Positions 45,515 to 55,100 of a stretch of DNA of 64,000 nucleotides are shown here, in pieces (positions within the stretch are counted from its first letter, which is position 1; the number at the start of each line of letters is the position of its first letter). Below the pieces are notes generated by a model. The model worked only from the letters and a program-made list of their open reading frames with translations, did no database searches and was not told where the DNA came from. The stretch covers positions 118,471-182,470 of the forward strand of contig NZ_JACIDH010000005.1 in NCBI RefSeq assembly GCF_014196255.1, read 5' to 3'. Both the position numbers and the translations under genes were made by a program. Origin of the DNA: Sphingomonas pseudosanguinis. Lineage in GTDB: Bacteria > Pseudomonadota > Alphaproteobacteria > Sphingomonadales > Sphingomonadaceae.

Positions 45515-46366
45515 TCAGAAGGCGGCGGTCAAAGTGGCGAGGACGGTGCTGCCCGCGATATTGCCGGTGCCGTCCTGCCCCTTGCTGAAGCTCGGCCGCA
45601 GATAGGCGGCGTCGCGGTCGGAGATGCTGGTATCGACCCAGGCGACGCCCAGCGTCAGGTTACGCCACGTCGTGTCCGCGCCCAGCGACCAGTCCCAATA
45701 ATCGCCGGTCGGTGTCGGCGCGGTGGCGTTGGGGCCGAGCCCGTCCATGCCCCAGCTATGGCCGATATGCGCCTTGGCGGTGAACGGCGTGCCGGCGATC
45801 GCCGCCGCGCCGTCGCCCCAAAGATAGAGATTGTCGCTCTTCGCGCCGGGATGGTCATAGACGCCGGCGGCGGCACTGGCGCCGTTATTGTACCATTTGC
45901 CGATCGCCTGCTGCTTGGGCGCATAGGCGACACCGGCGGTCAGCGAGACCGGGCCGGTCGTGCCCGACAGCTTGGCGAAAGGCTCGGCATAGTCGGTCTT
46001 GTTCGCGCCGCCCGGGTACATGTACCAGGTCAGGCCGACGTCCAGCGTGCCGGTCGGGCTGATCTTCGTCTTGTACCCACCGATCAGGTCCAGCTCCATG
46101 TTCGCGCCGCCGAACGTGCCCCACCCCGCCAGGTTCGACGCCCAGGTGCCGACATACAGGCCGCTCTCATGGGCGGCGGTGATGCCGGCCTGCACCGCCA
46201 TATGCCCGTCCGACTGCGAAATGCCGCGCAGGCGATAGTCGGAGACGATCGCGGCCGAGCCGCTGACGGTCACGGGCGGCGGCGGCGCGGTCTCGGCGGT
46301 CTGCGCCGATGCAGCGGCCGGAAGCACGAACAGCGCCGTGGCGGCGCAAAAGGTGATGGTCTTCAT
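45515..46366 (-). CDS. TorF-family putative outer-membrane porin
   Basis: 283 aa from the ATG at 46366. There is a signal peptide MKTITFCAATALFVLPAAAS and the family signature VTVSGSAAIVSDYRLRGISQSDGHMAVQAGI (TIGR02001, Gcw_chp type), cited here as the stretch SDYRLRGISQSDG. GTWASNLAGWG and ELDLIGGYKTKI follow, and the C-terminus is VLATLTAAF with terminal Phe. It is probably a beta-barrel for small solutes. It is the first gene ahead of the Kdp genes and is likely transcribed with them, which suggests a potassium-entry role in the outer membrane. That role is inferred. Confidence 0.88.
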   Translation of the reverse strand: MKTITFCAATALFVLPAAASAQTAETAPPPPVTVSGSAAIVSDYRLRGISQSDGHMAVQAGITAAHESGLYVGTWASNLAGWGTFGGANMELDLIGGYKTKISPTGTLDVGLTWYMYPGGANKTDYAEPFAKLSGTTGPVSLTAGVAYAPKQQAIGKWYNNGASAAAGVYDHPGAKSDNLYLWGDGAAAIAGTPFTAKAHIGHSWGMDGLGPNATAPTPTGDYWDWSLGADTTWRNLTLGVAWVDTSISDRDAAYLRPSFSKGQDGTGNIAGSTVLATLTAAF

Positions 46367-46499
46367 ATATGCCCCTATGGACAGGCCGCCGGGATGAGTG
46401 GGGCGACCTCCAGGGCCGAGCAATTAGGCCCGTGGGGCGTAGCAATTCGAGTGCGATCCCCCGGTTTCGCATATAGACGGCGTATAGCGCCCCATTCAT
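46367..46499 (-). promoter_or_regulatory. Presumed kdp operon promoter region
   Basis: The only sizeable gap upstream of the porin-kdp unit. On the minus strand it contains CTATACGCCGTCTATATG, a TATA-rich stretch with near-symmetry, about 110 bp before the porin start. KdpE would be expected to bind here. The exact site cannot be assigned. Confidence 0.35.
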
Positions 46500-46634
46500 T
46501 CCTCCTCTGCAAGGGGAGGGGGACCAGCGAAGCTGGTGGAGGGGTGTCCCCGGTTGCGAGGGAAGCAAACCCTCACCGAGCGGGACACCCCTCCGTCAGG
46601 GCTTCGCCCTGCCACCTCCCCTTGCAGGGGAGGA
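46500..46634. repeat. Family I REP-like double palindrome, copy 6
   Basis: The left arm has a divergent inner stem, GACCAGC-GAA-GCTGGTG. The right arm has CAGGGC-TTCG-CCCTGCC and ends CCTCCCCTTGCAGGGGAGG. The right end reads AGGGGAGGAATG, so the repeat itself provides a ribosome-site-like sequence and an ATG in frame with the phospholipase gene. Confidence 0.9.
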
Positions 46635-46670
46635 ATGAACGGCGTCACCAAAACGTCAACGACATCGGCC

Positions 46671-48731
46671 ATGGGCAGAGCCATGGCTTTGTTCTCCCGC
46701 CGCTCTTTCCTATCCGCCAGCGCAGCCCTCGCCGGAGCCGCCGCCCTGCCCCCCGCTATCGCCCGTGCGGCGGCGATCGCGCCCGACCGGCGGACCGGGA
46801 CCATCCGCGACGTCGAGCATGTCGTCATCCTGATGCAGGAAAATCGCGGCTTCGATCACTATTTCGGCACGATGCGCGGCGTGCGGGGGTTCAGGGATCG
46901 TTTCCCCATTCCGGTCGCCTCCTATGGCGACGCGCCCCGCACCGTCTGGCAACAGCTCGACCGAAAGGCCGAGGGTGGCCCGCGCTGCGTCTCCCCCTTC
47001 CACCTCGACACCGACAGGCAATTCGCGCTGATGCGGATGGAGGGCACGCCGCACACCTGGCCCGATGCGCAGGCCGCCTGGGACGAAGGCCGCATGGCGC
47101 ACTGGCCAGAGGCGAAGCACCAGCGCGCTATGGGCCATTATGCCCGTGCTGACTTGCCCTTCCAGTTCGCGCTGGCCGAGGCGTTTACAATCTGTGACGC
47201 CTATCACTGCGCGGTGCAGACGGGGACCAACACCAACCGGCTGTTCCTGTGGACCGGCACCAACGATCCTTCGGGCCAGGCGGGCGGCCCGGCGATCGGC
47301 AATTCGCATGACAGCTTCGTCGAGAATGGCGGTGCGGCCGATCCGTACCGCTGGACCACCGTGCCGGAGCGGATGCAGGCGGCGAGAATCGACTGGCGCA
47401 TCTATCAGGACATGGCGGACAATTTCACCGACAACCCGCTGGTCGGCTTCCATACCTATCGCGAGGCGCATCACGGGCGCGGCGATCCGGCGCTCAAGGA
47501 CCGGGCGCTGACCACGCGCGGGCTGGACGTGCTGAAGGCCGATGTGCTGGCCGGGCGGTTGCCGCAGGTTTCCTATATCATCGCCACCGCCGCCGGATCG
47601 GAACACCCCAACCCTTCCAGCCCGGCGCAGGGCGCGGCTTATACCGCCGAGTTGCTTGACGCGCTGACCGCCGATCCGAAGGTCTGGGCGCGCACCGCGC
47701 TGTTCGTGATGTTCGACGAGAATGACGGGTTTTTCGATCATGTCCCGCCGCCCGCCCCGCCGTCGCGCGGGCCCGACGGCAAGATGCTGGGCGGATCGAC
47801 GGTCGATCTCGCGGGCGCCTATCATGACGTGCCCTCGACCGGCGATGCCGATGTCGACAAGCCCGCCTATCGCGGCCGTCCCTATGGCCTGGGCCCGCGC
47901 GTGCCCATGTATGTCGTCTCGCCGTGGAGCCGGGGCGGCTGGGTCAATTCGGAAACCTTCGACCACACCAGCGTCATCCGTTTTCTGGAGACGCGGTTCG
48001 GCTTTCACGAACCCAATATCGCGCCCTGGCGGCGCGCGGTGTGTGGCGACCTGACCAGTGCGTTCGACTTCACAGGCAGCGATACGTCGACGCCCAGCCT
48101 GCCCGATCCGCGTGCACAGGCCATGCGCGCCGCCGCGATCAAGGGCCAGGTAAGCCCGCAGGCCCCCAGCTCCCCCGGCCCGCCAGCCCAGGAGCCCGGC
48201 ATCCGCCGCGCCCGCCCCCTGCCCTACCGACTGGAGGTGCAGCGTCTTGCCGATCCGACTGGCGTTCGCCTGCGCTTCAGCGCGGAGGGCGCAGGCGCGG
48301 TCTTCCATGTCTATGACCGGCATGCGCTGGATACGACACCGCGCCGTTATGTGCTGGCGGCGGGCACCCAGATCGAAGATGTCTGGCCCGCCATCCATGA
48401 CCTATGGGTGCTCGGCCCCAATGGCTTCCACCGCCATTTCGCGGCGAGGGACGGGGCGGCCGAGGTGCAGCATTCGGTCGATGACGAAGACCTGACTCTG
48501 GCCGTCCCGCCCGGCCTGGACGACCTGTCGATCGTCCGCCTCGAACCCGGCAAGGCTCCGCCCGCGCCCCACCCGCTCAAGCCCGGCCGCCACCGCTGGT
48601 CGCTCGACAAGAACCTAGGCTGGTACGACCTGACGCTGACCCGCGCGGGCGATCCGCACTACCGCCTGCGGCTGGCGGGGCGGCATGATCGCCCCGGTCG
48701 TGCGACGATCAGCGATCCGTTCCGCGCCTGA
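46671..48731 (+). CDS. Phospholipase C, phosphocholine-type (PlcN/PlcH family), Tat-exported
   Basis: 686 aa from the ATG at 46671; ATGs at 46635 and 46683 are alternatives. The twin-arginine signal is SRRSFLSASAALAGAAALPP. The phosphoesterase domain starts VEHVVILMQENRGFDHYFGT, the metal-binding Glu-Asn motif, and includes TGTNTNRLFLWTGTNDPSG, FVMFDENDGFFDHVPPP and FDHTSVIRFLETRFG. The C-terminal third holds two DUF756 beta repeats (from about residue 510 and 600). The length matches Pseudomonas PlcN (about 690). It cleaves phosphatidylcholine or related lipids outside the cytoplasm. It has no operon partner. Confidence 0.92.
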   Translation: MGRAMALFSRRSFLSASAALAGAAALPPAIARAAAIAPDRRTGTIRDVEHVVILMQENRGFDHYFGTMRGVRGFRDRFPIPVASYGDAPRTVWQQLDRKAEGGPRCVSPFHLDTDRQFALMRMEGTPHTWPDAQAAWDEGRMAHWPEAKHQRAMGHYARADLPFQFALAEAFTICDAYHCAVQTGTNTNRLFLWTGTNDPSGQAGGPAIGNSHDSFVENGGAADPYRWTTVPERMQAARIDWRIYQDMADNFTDNPLVGFHTYREAHHGRGDPALKDRALTTRGLDVLKADVLAGRLPQVSYIIATAAGSEHPNPSSPAQGAAYTAELLDALTADPKVWARTALFVMFDENDGFFDHVPPPAPPSRGPDGKMLGGSTVDLAGAYHDVPSTGDADVDKPAYRGRPYGLGPRVPMYVVSPWSRGGWVNSETFDHTSVIRFLETRFGFHEPNIAPWRRAVCGDLTSAFDFTGSDTSTPSLPDPRAQAMRAAAIKGQVSPQAPSSPGPPAQEPGIRRARPLPYRLEVQRLADPTGVRLRFSAEGAGAVFHVYDRHALDTTPRRYVLAAGTQIEDVWPAIHDLWVLGPNGFHRHFAARDGAAEVQHSVDDEDLTLAVPPGLDDLSIVRLEPGKAPPAPHPLKPGRHRWSLDKNLGWYDLTLTRAGDPHYRLRLAGRHDRPGRATISDPFRA

Positions 48732-48782
48732 CCGCATTCCCCCCTTCCCCGCCCGCCGGACCAGCGATAGGGTGGCGAATAC

Positions 48783-48796
48783 GCAAAACAGTTTGC
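48783..48796. promoter_or_regulatory. Palindrome upstream of the GH31 gene
   Basis: GCAAAACAGTTTGC has perfect 5-bp arms (GCAAA/TTTGC) and lies 22 bp before the start codon, where a repressor would block transcription. No protein can be assigned. Confidence 0.3.
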
Positions 48797-48817
48797 TTAA
48801 TTCAGGGGGGATGTTTC

Positions 48818-51175
48818 ATGCGGGGCAAAGCGCGCGCCACGGTGTCCGGTCGTCACTGGCGGTGGGCCTGCGCCGCATCTGCCCTGCTCGCGGGCTTCTC
48901 TCCGCTGGCGGTCTCGGCCGATCCGATCGCAACCGTCGATCGTAACGGCGCGCTCGTCTCGGTCGAACCCTATGCCCCCGGCATCGTCCGGGTCACCATC
49001 GCCACCGACCGCGCCGAGTCGGAAGGGAAGCCCGGCTATGGCCTGATCGCGAAAAGCAACGCCAGCGGCTGGTCGCACCGCGCCGACGCGACCGGCGACG
49101 TCTTCGCCTCCCCCGGCATGACCGTCACCGTCGCCGCGCAACCCTGGCCCAAGCCACCCAACCAGATGGAGCGCTATTTCGCGCCGTCGCTGCCCCCCGT
49201 CTCGATCAGCTTCGCCAGGCCGGACGGCGAGCCGCTGACCCGCATGAACGGCTGGGAAAAGGCGCCGCATACCGTCTCGGACGAAAAGACCTTCCGCGTC
49301 GGCGCCAGCTTCTCGGATACGCCCGACACCCATTATTATGGCCTGGGCCAGTATCAGGACGGCGTGCTCGACTTGCGCGGCCGCACCATCGACTGCCGCC
49401 ACGATTATGACCGTCCCGGCGGTGAGTCGGTCTGCGTGCCGTTCATGGTGACGGACAAGGGCTACGCGATCCTGTGGGACAATCCGTCGGCGACCACCGT
49501 CTCGCCGGGTCTGCTGAACGCCACGAAATTCGCCTCGAACGTCGGCGAGCGGGTGTCGTTCTTCGTGATCGCGGGCAAAACCACCGACGAGCTGTATGCC
49601 GGTTACGCCCGCCTGACCGGCGCGACGCCGCTGCCGCCCAAGGCCGCATTCGGCCTGATCCAGAGCAAGGCGCGCTACGAGACGCAAGGCCAGCTGACCG
49701 AGATCGCCGATGGCTATCGCAAGCGCGGCCTGCCGCTCGACATCATGGTGCTCGACTGGTTCTACTGGACGCGGATGGGGCAGCTCGACATCGATCGCAC
49801 CGCCTTTCCCGATCCGGCGGGCATGAACGCGCATCTCGAGTCGATGGGGATGCAGAGCATCATCAGCATCTGGCCGCGTTTCGAGCGCGAGAGCCGATAT
49901 TTCGACACACTGGCCGCCAAGGGCTGGCTGATGAAGGACAAGGACGGCAACCCCGTCGACGGCCTGCCGATCCGCTCCGACCGGGCGGGTGCGCTGATCG
50001 ACAGTACCAATCCGCAGGCGCGGGCGTGGTTCTGGGACAAGATCCGCGACAACATCTTTGCCCAAGGCTTCGACTATGCCTGGCTGGACGAGACCGAGCC
50101 GGATCTGGTCCCTGAGGGGCATTTCTTTTCGATCGGGTCGGGCGATCGCTATCGCAACGTCTATCCGCTGCTCCACACCTCCAGCGTCGCCGAGGGCTCG
50201 GCCCGCGACCGGCCGGACAAGCGCAACCTGATCCTGTGCCGCGCCGCCTATCTGGGCACGCAGGCCAATGGCTGCCTGTTCTGGTCGTCGGACGTCCAGT
50301 CCAACTGGGAAGCGCTGCGCCGTCAGGTGCCCGCCGGGCTCGGCATGACGGCCAGCGGCATCGCCTATTGGTCGAGCGACACGGGCGGCTGGCAATGGCC
50401 GAACGGGCCGGAGGCGCGAGCGCCGGTGCTGGTCGATCCGGCAGGCGCGACCGCGATGGCGCCGTCGTACCGCGATTACCCGGAGCTGTTCGTCCGCTGG
50501 TTCCAGTATAACGCCTTCACGCCGACGCTGCGCATCCATGGCCAGCGGCCGGGCACCGCGCTGTGGGACTATGGCACCGCCGCCGAGCCGATCCTCGCGA
50601 ACATCCTGCGCCTGCGTTACGCGCTGATGCCCTATCTCTATGCGCTGGGGCGGCAGACCAGCCAGACCGGCGCGCCCTTCATGCGCGCGCTGTTCATGGA
50701 CTTCCCCAATGATCCGGCGGTCAAGGATCTGGGCGACGAGTACATGTTCGGCCCCGCCTTCCTGGTGGCGCCCGTCACCGAACAGGGGCAGACGTCGCGA
50801 CGCGTCTATCTGCCCGGCGGCACCGACTGGTATGACTGGTGGACCGACAAGCGCTACACCGGCGGCCAGTGGATCGAGGCCGCCGCGCCGATCGACCATA
50901 TCCCGCTGTTCGTGCGCGCCGGGTCGATCGTGCCGATGGGGGTTCAAGTGCCCAGCACCGCGACTGCGCAAAACCTGGAGAGCATCCGCGTCTATCCGGG
51001 CCGCGATGCCAGCTTCACCCTATACGACGATGACGGCACCACCAATGCCTGGCGCAAGACGGGCGGGCGCAGCGCGACGCTGCACTGGAACGATGCCACC
51101 CGTCAGCTCACCGCCAACGGCCGCTTGCCGACCGGCCAGACGCTAGCACCGCTGGTCAAGATCATCGGTCGATAA
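48818..51175 (+). CDS. GH31 alpha-glycosidase, probable alpha-xylosidase
   Basis: 785 aa. There is a signal peptide ending near SPLAVSADP, an N-terminal beta-sandwich (to about residue 260), and a (beta/alpha)8 barrel. The catalytic nucleophile is Asp424 in AWLDETEPDL and the acid/base Asp492 in WSSDVQSNW, followed by C-terminal beta domains. MVLDWFYWTRMGQLDID is the usual substrate-pocket segment. The WLDxTEP form of the nucleophile motif is common in alpha-xylosidases that trim xyloglucan side chains; alpha-glucosidase activity remains possible. It sits at the left edge of the glycan locus and is probably periplasmic. Confidence 0.9.
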   Translation: MRGKARATVSGRHWRWACAASALLAGFSPLAVSADPIATVDRNGALVSVEPYAPGIVRVTIATDRAESEGKPGYGLIAKSNASGWSHRADATGDVFASPGMTVTVAAQPWPKPPNQMERYFAPSLPPVSISFARPDGEPLTRMNGWEKAPHTVSDEKTFRVGASFSDTPDTHYYGLGQYQDGVLDLRGRTIDCRHDYDRPGGESVCVPFMVTDKGYAILWDNPSATTVSPGLLNATKFASNVGERVSFFVIAGKTTDELYAGYARLTGATPLPPKAAFGLIQSKARYETQGQLTEIADGYRKRGLPLDIMVLDWFYWTRMGQLDIDRTAFPDPAGMNAHLESMGMQSIISIWPRFERESRYFDTLAAKGWLMKDKDGNPVDGLPIRSDRAGALIDSTNPQARAWFWDKIRDNIFAQGFDYAWLDETEPDLVPEGHFFSIGSGDRYRNVYPLLHTSSVAEGSARDRPDKRNLILCRAAYLGTQANGCLFWSSDVQSNWEALRRQVPAGLGMTASGIAYWSSDTGGWQWPNGPEARAPVLVDPAGATAMAPSYRDYPELFVRWFQYNAFTPTLRIHGQRPGTALWDYGTAAEPILANILRLRYALMPYLYALGRQTSQTGAPFMRALFMDFPNDPAVKDLGDEYMFGPAFLVAPVTEQGQTSRRVYLPGGTDWYDWWTDKRYTGGQWIEAAAPIDHIPLFVRAGSIVPMGVQVPSTATAQNLESIRVYPGRDASFTLYDDDGTTNAWRKTGGRSATLHWNDATRQLTANGRLPTGQTLAPLVKIIGR

Positions 51176-51279
51176 CGGGACCGCGCTCGGCCCATTCTCC
51201 CTCTTGGGAAATGCGCCGACCGCGATACAATCGATTCGACGGACCGGAATAGTCGGCCGTTTCAGAGGGGAGAGGAAGC

Positions 51280-51846
51280 ATGATCGGTATCATCGCGATG
51301 CTGTTGGCCGCAACGTCGGGACAGGCCACGCCCAGCGCCGCCGCCCAGCCCAGCATCTTCGACAAGGCGGTGAACGAGCCGGGTATCGGCTGGAAACTCT
51401 ACGGTCCCGACCAGTCCGCCAAGCAGGTCCCCGCCACCGACGTACCGGGCGGCAACGCCGTGCAGGTGAAGGTCAGCCGCGCCGGGGCGAACCCCTGGGA
51501 CAGCGGCGCCAGCTATCCCACGATCAAGCCGATCGCGGCGGGCGATACGATGCTGGTCATGGTCTATCTGCGCGCGCCGGGCGCTACCGATGCGGCGCCC
51601 GTCGCCATCCCGATCGGCGCCGGCGGATCGGAGCCGCCCTACACCCCGATCGTCACCGAGCCGGTGCAGGTCGGCCCGAGCTGGAAACGCTATTACGCCT
51701 CGGGCGTGGCGAACCAGGCCTATGCGGCGGGCAAGGCCAATATCTCGGTCCAGCTGGCCGGCGCCAAGCAGGTGATCGAGGTCGGCCCGGCCTTCCTGCT
51801 CGACCTGGGGCCGGGGTTCGACCGGTCGAAGCTGCCGCATAATTGA
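51280..51846 (+). CDS. Secreted protein with a CBM4/9-like carbohydrate-binding fold
   Basis: 188 aa with a short signal peptide (MIGIIAMLLAATSGQA). The rest is one beta-sandwich-like domain: GIGWKLYGPDQSAKQV, GDTMLVMVYLRAPG, GPSWKRYYASGV and ISVQLAGAKQVIEVGPAFLLDLG follow the strand order of CBM4/9/22 modules seen in xylanases. No catalytic residues are evident. It follows the GH31 gene by 104 bp on the same strand. It may bind the glycan at the cell surface or in the periplasm. Confidence 0.65.
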   Translation: MIGIIAMLLAATSGQATPSAAAQPSIFDKAVNEPGIGWKLYGPDQSAKQVPATDVPGGNAVQVKVSRAGANPWDSGASYPTIKPIAAGDTMLVMVYLRAPGATDAAPVAIPIGAGGSEPPYTPIVTEPVQVGPSWKRYYASGVANQAYAAGKANISVQLAGAKQVIEVGPAFLLDLGPGFDRSKLPHN

Positions 51847-51903
51847 TGGCCATGCCGGGGCGACGCGCCGTCGTCCCGGCATCTGTCGCGGCGGCTGAAA
51901 CAT

Positions 51904-51955
51904 CCTCCCCTGGAAGGGGAGGTGGCAGGCCGAAGGCCTGACGGAGGGGTGTCCC
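51904..51955. repeat. Family I repeat, single left arm (copy 7)
   Basis: CCTCCCCTGGAAGGGGAGG with GGCAGGCC-GAA-GGCCTGAC and GGAGGGGTGTC. The right arm is missing. Between it and the TonB receptor terminator (51956-52052) nothing is recognised. Confidence 0.85.
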
Positions 51956-52052
51956 CGCTTGGAAGCGGGGATCGACAATAGCTTTGGCCCCGGCACGGCG
52001 TGGCCTTCGACTTAGCTCAGGCGGAACGGCGGTTGGGGCTTTGTCTCATCAC

Positions 52053-52091
52053 AAAAGAAAAGGCCGCCCGCCCCTTTCGGAGCGAACGGCC
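52053..52091 (-). terminator. Rho-independent terminator of the TonB receptor gene
   Basis: On the minus strand GGCCGTTCGCTCC, a GAAA tetraloop and GGGGCGGGCGGCC form a 13-bp stem (with G-U pairs), followed by TTTTCTTTT. It is 49 bp after the receptor stop codon. Confidence 0.92.
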
Positions 52092-52140
52092 GTAAGGTTG
52101 CATCCGGCCGATCCCGATGGGGACCGGTCGGACACCCGGA

Positions 52141-55100
52141 TCAGAATGTCCCGCGCAGCGCGAACGAGAAGCGGCGGTCGTTGACGATGTACGAACGCGG
52201 CGCGGTCTCGGTCGAACCGCTGATATAGGCCTGCTGCGTGCGAACGACCTGATTGGCCAGGTTCACGCCCTGCACGCCGATCTTCAGATATTTGTTCAGG
52301 TTGATGAACGCCGACGCGTCCAGCTGCCCGCCCGCATCCTGATAGATCGAGGTATAGGGGAAGATCACGTCCGCCGGCGTCAGCAGATACTTCGACCGCC
52401 AGTTATACGCCGCACGCAGCGAGACCGGGCCCTTCTCATAGAAGACGGCCGCGTTGACCGTATGCCGCGACAGCCCCTCGAGCGGGATGTTGCCCGGCTT
52501 GATGTTCGAGGTGTTGGCCGGCGCGCCGCCGTTCAGGAACGAGTTGGGCAGGCCAGAGCTGTCGATATAGGTATAGCTGCCGCTCGCGCCCAGGCCGTTG
52601 AGGAAGCCCGGCAGGAAGTCGAAGGTCTGCTGGTACGCCGCCTCGAAGCCCTTGATCTTGCCCGTGCCGTCAAAGTTGGACGGGCCACGGACCAGCACCG
52701 ACTGGGTGATGCCGTTGCTGGTGATGTTCCGGTTGGTGACCGACTGGTAGAAGAAGTCCTTCACCGACTTGTAGAAGACGTCGAACGACAGCTGGCCGAC
52801 ACGCGCGAAATACCATTCGACCGTGGCGTCGAACTGCCATGCGGTCGCCGGCTTCAGGAACGGATTGCCCGCCGTCGCCGTGATCTGACCGCTATTGGCG
52901 TCGAAGCCCAGCTGCAGGAAGTTGCGGATGTTCGCGAAATCCGGACGCGTCATCACCTTCGAAGCCGCCAGACGCAGCACCACGTCGCGACCCAGACCAA
53001 ACTTGAGGTTCATGCTGGGCAGCCAGTAATGATACTGGTTGCGCGCCGTATCGGGCACGGTGACGCCGGTCGAGAAGCGCTGGATCGAGTTGTACGCGGC
53101 CTCGCCCAGCTGACAGATACCCGCCGGACGTCCCGTGACGACGGTGCCGTCGGGGCGGGTCGTCGTCGTGATGGCGCAGCGGGTGGCGAACGCGTCGGTC
53201 GTGCCGGTCTGCTGTTGCGTCGGGGCACCGATCGACCCTGCCGACGTCAGATCGGTCAGGACATAGCGGACGCCGATATTGCCGCTCATGCGGACGCCCG
53301 GGAACAGGTCACCCGGCGTGGCGAAGTTGATCTGCGCAAAGGCGTTCTTGTCCTGCTGGTTCACCAGCTGGATTTCGGACGGCAGATAGGGCGTGCCCGA
53401 CACGACACCCCCACGCTGGGCCAGCGGCGCCCAGGTCGTAGCGGTCGAGCCATTGGCCGACTTCCAGAGGTTGCCGATCGACTGGAAATAGGCTGCCGAC
53501 TGCTGATAGCCCTCCGTCATGTTGCCCGTGTAATAATAGGCGGACGGCGAGCCGCTGATCGCGCCCCGGAAGAAGTTGGGGAAGGTGTAAAGCTCGGTCT
53601 GGCCCGGGGCCTGGGCGAACGACACCGGATTGGTGCCCGACCAGACTTCGGACAGCGCACCCCAGTTATAGGTGGTGTAGCGCACTTCCGACGCACGATC
53701 GGCGTAACGCGCGCCGAACTTGGCATGGGTGAAGAAGCTGCCGTCGTCGAACTTGTAATCGACATCGGCCTTGAACGCATATTCGCGGCCCGTGCTCTCT
53801 TCGAGATGGTCCATCGCCGCGCGCCAGAACTGGACGTTGCGATTGGCGAAATACTGCGCGTCGGTCTGCTGGTTCAGGGTGGGGTTGGGCGTGGCCCAGC
53901 TCGCCTGCAACGTCGACGGCTTGTGCGGGATGACGGTCGGCAGATTGCCCGACAGATCGAGTTCGGAGTCGGCGAAGGTCGAGCCGAACACGCGCAGGTC
54001 GGTGCTGGTCTTCTTGGCGCGGGTATAGTCGCCGTCCAGGTTGACCGACCAATGGTCGTCGAGTTGGGTCTTCAGGTTCAGGCCGAAGTCGGTGACGGTG
54101 TTCTCGTCCCGCGTCATGCCCCGCGCCAGCGACTGCTGCGTACCGCCGGTCGGAACCCAGCAGGTCGCATTGCCGCTGCACGATGCGCGATAGCCGTTGC
54201 CCGGTGCCGTGATATAGCCCGACTGGAACAGCCCGTTCGCGTCATAGACGTAATTCTTGGTCGTGCCGGTCGGGCACTGGGCGATCGTCGAGTTGGCCGG
54301 TCCCAGATTGTTCTGGAGGCAGCCGACCGGGAAGGTATTGTACTCGGCCAGATCGGGCGCGGTCTCGAAGGTGCGCTCCGAGGTGTTGTTGACCGTGTGC
54401 GTGCGCAGGAACTGCGCGGTCAGCAGGGTCCGCTCGTCATTGCTCTGCCACTGGCCCGCCAGCGCGACGCCGTCACGCTTGCGGTCGAATTCCTGCGTCG
54501 CGAACTGGCCACCGATCGGGGCGTAACGCAGCGAGGCCGGGTCGAGGAAGCCGTCCGCGCCATTCGTGCCGGCCGCACCGCAGGCGAAATCGGTCGAACC
54601 GCCGACAGGCAGCGTCGTCTGGTCGGCGGTGCCGGGCAGCGGGTTGCGGCAATTCTGCGCGGTCGTCGAGTTCGCGGCCAGCGCCAGCGTGTTGTCGCGC
54701 GTCTGGATATTGGTGATGCGCACGCTGTCGGCACGGCTGCGGACGCGCGAATAGGACACGTTGCCGAGCAGGCCGAAGCGGCCGATGCCCGTGTCCCAGG
54801 TGTTGCTGAGCAGCAGCGAGCCGGTCGGCGACCACTTCTTCTTGAAGTCGCCGTAATTGGCCTCGGCGGTGAAGCCGGCATGGAAGCCTTTGTTGTCGAA
54901 GGGCTTGCGGGTGTTCAGGTTGACCGTGCCGGCCAGGCCGCCCTCGATCAGTTCGGCGGTGGCGTTCTTGTACACCTCGACCGAGCCGAGCAATTCGGCG
55001 GGCACGTCGGAGAAGTTGATCGCCTGCCCGCCGATGCCGGCCGAGAAGGTGTCGCGGCCGTTGAACTCGGAACGGACGAAGGTCAGGCCGCGCACCGCGA

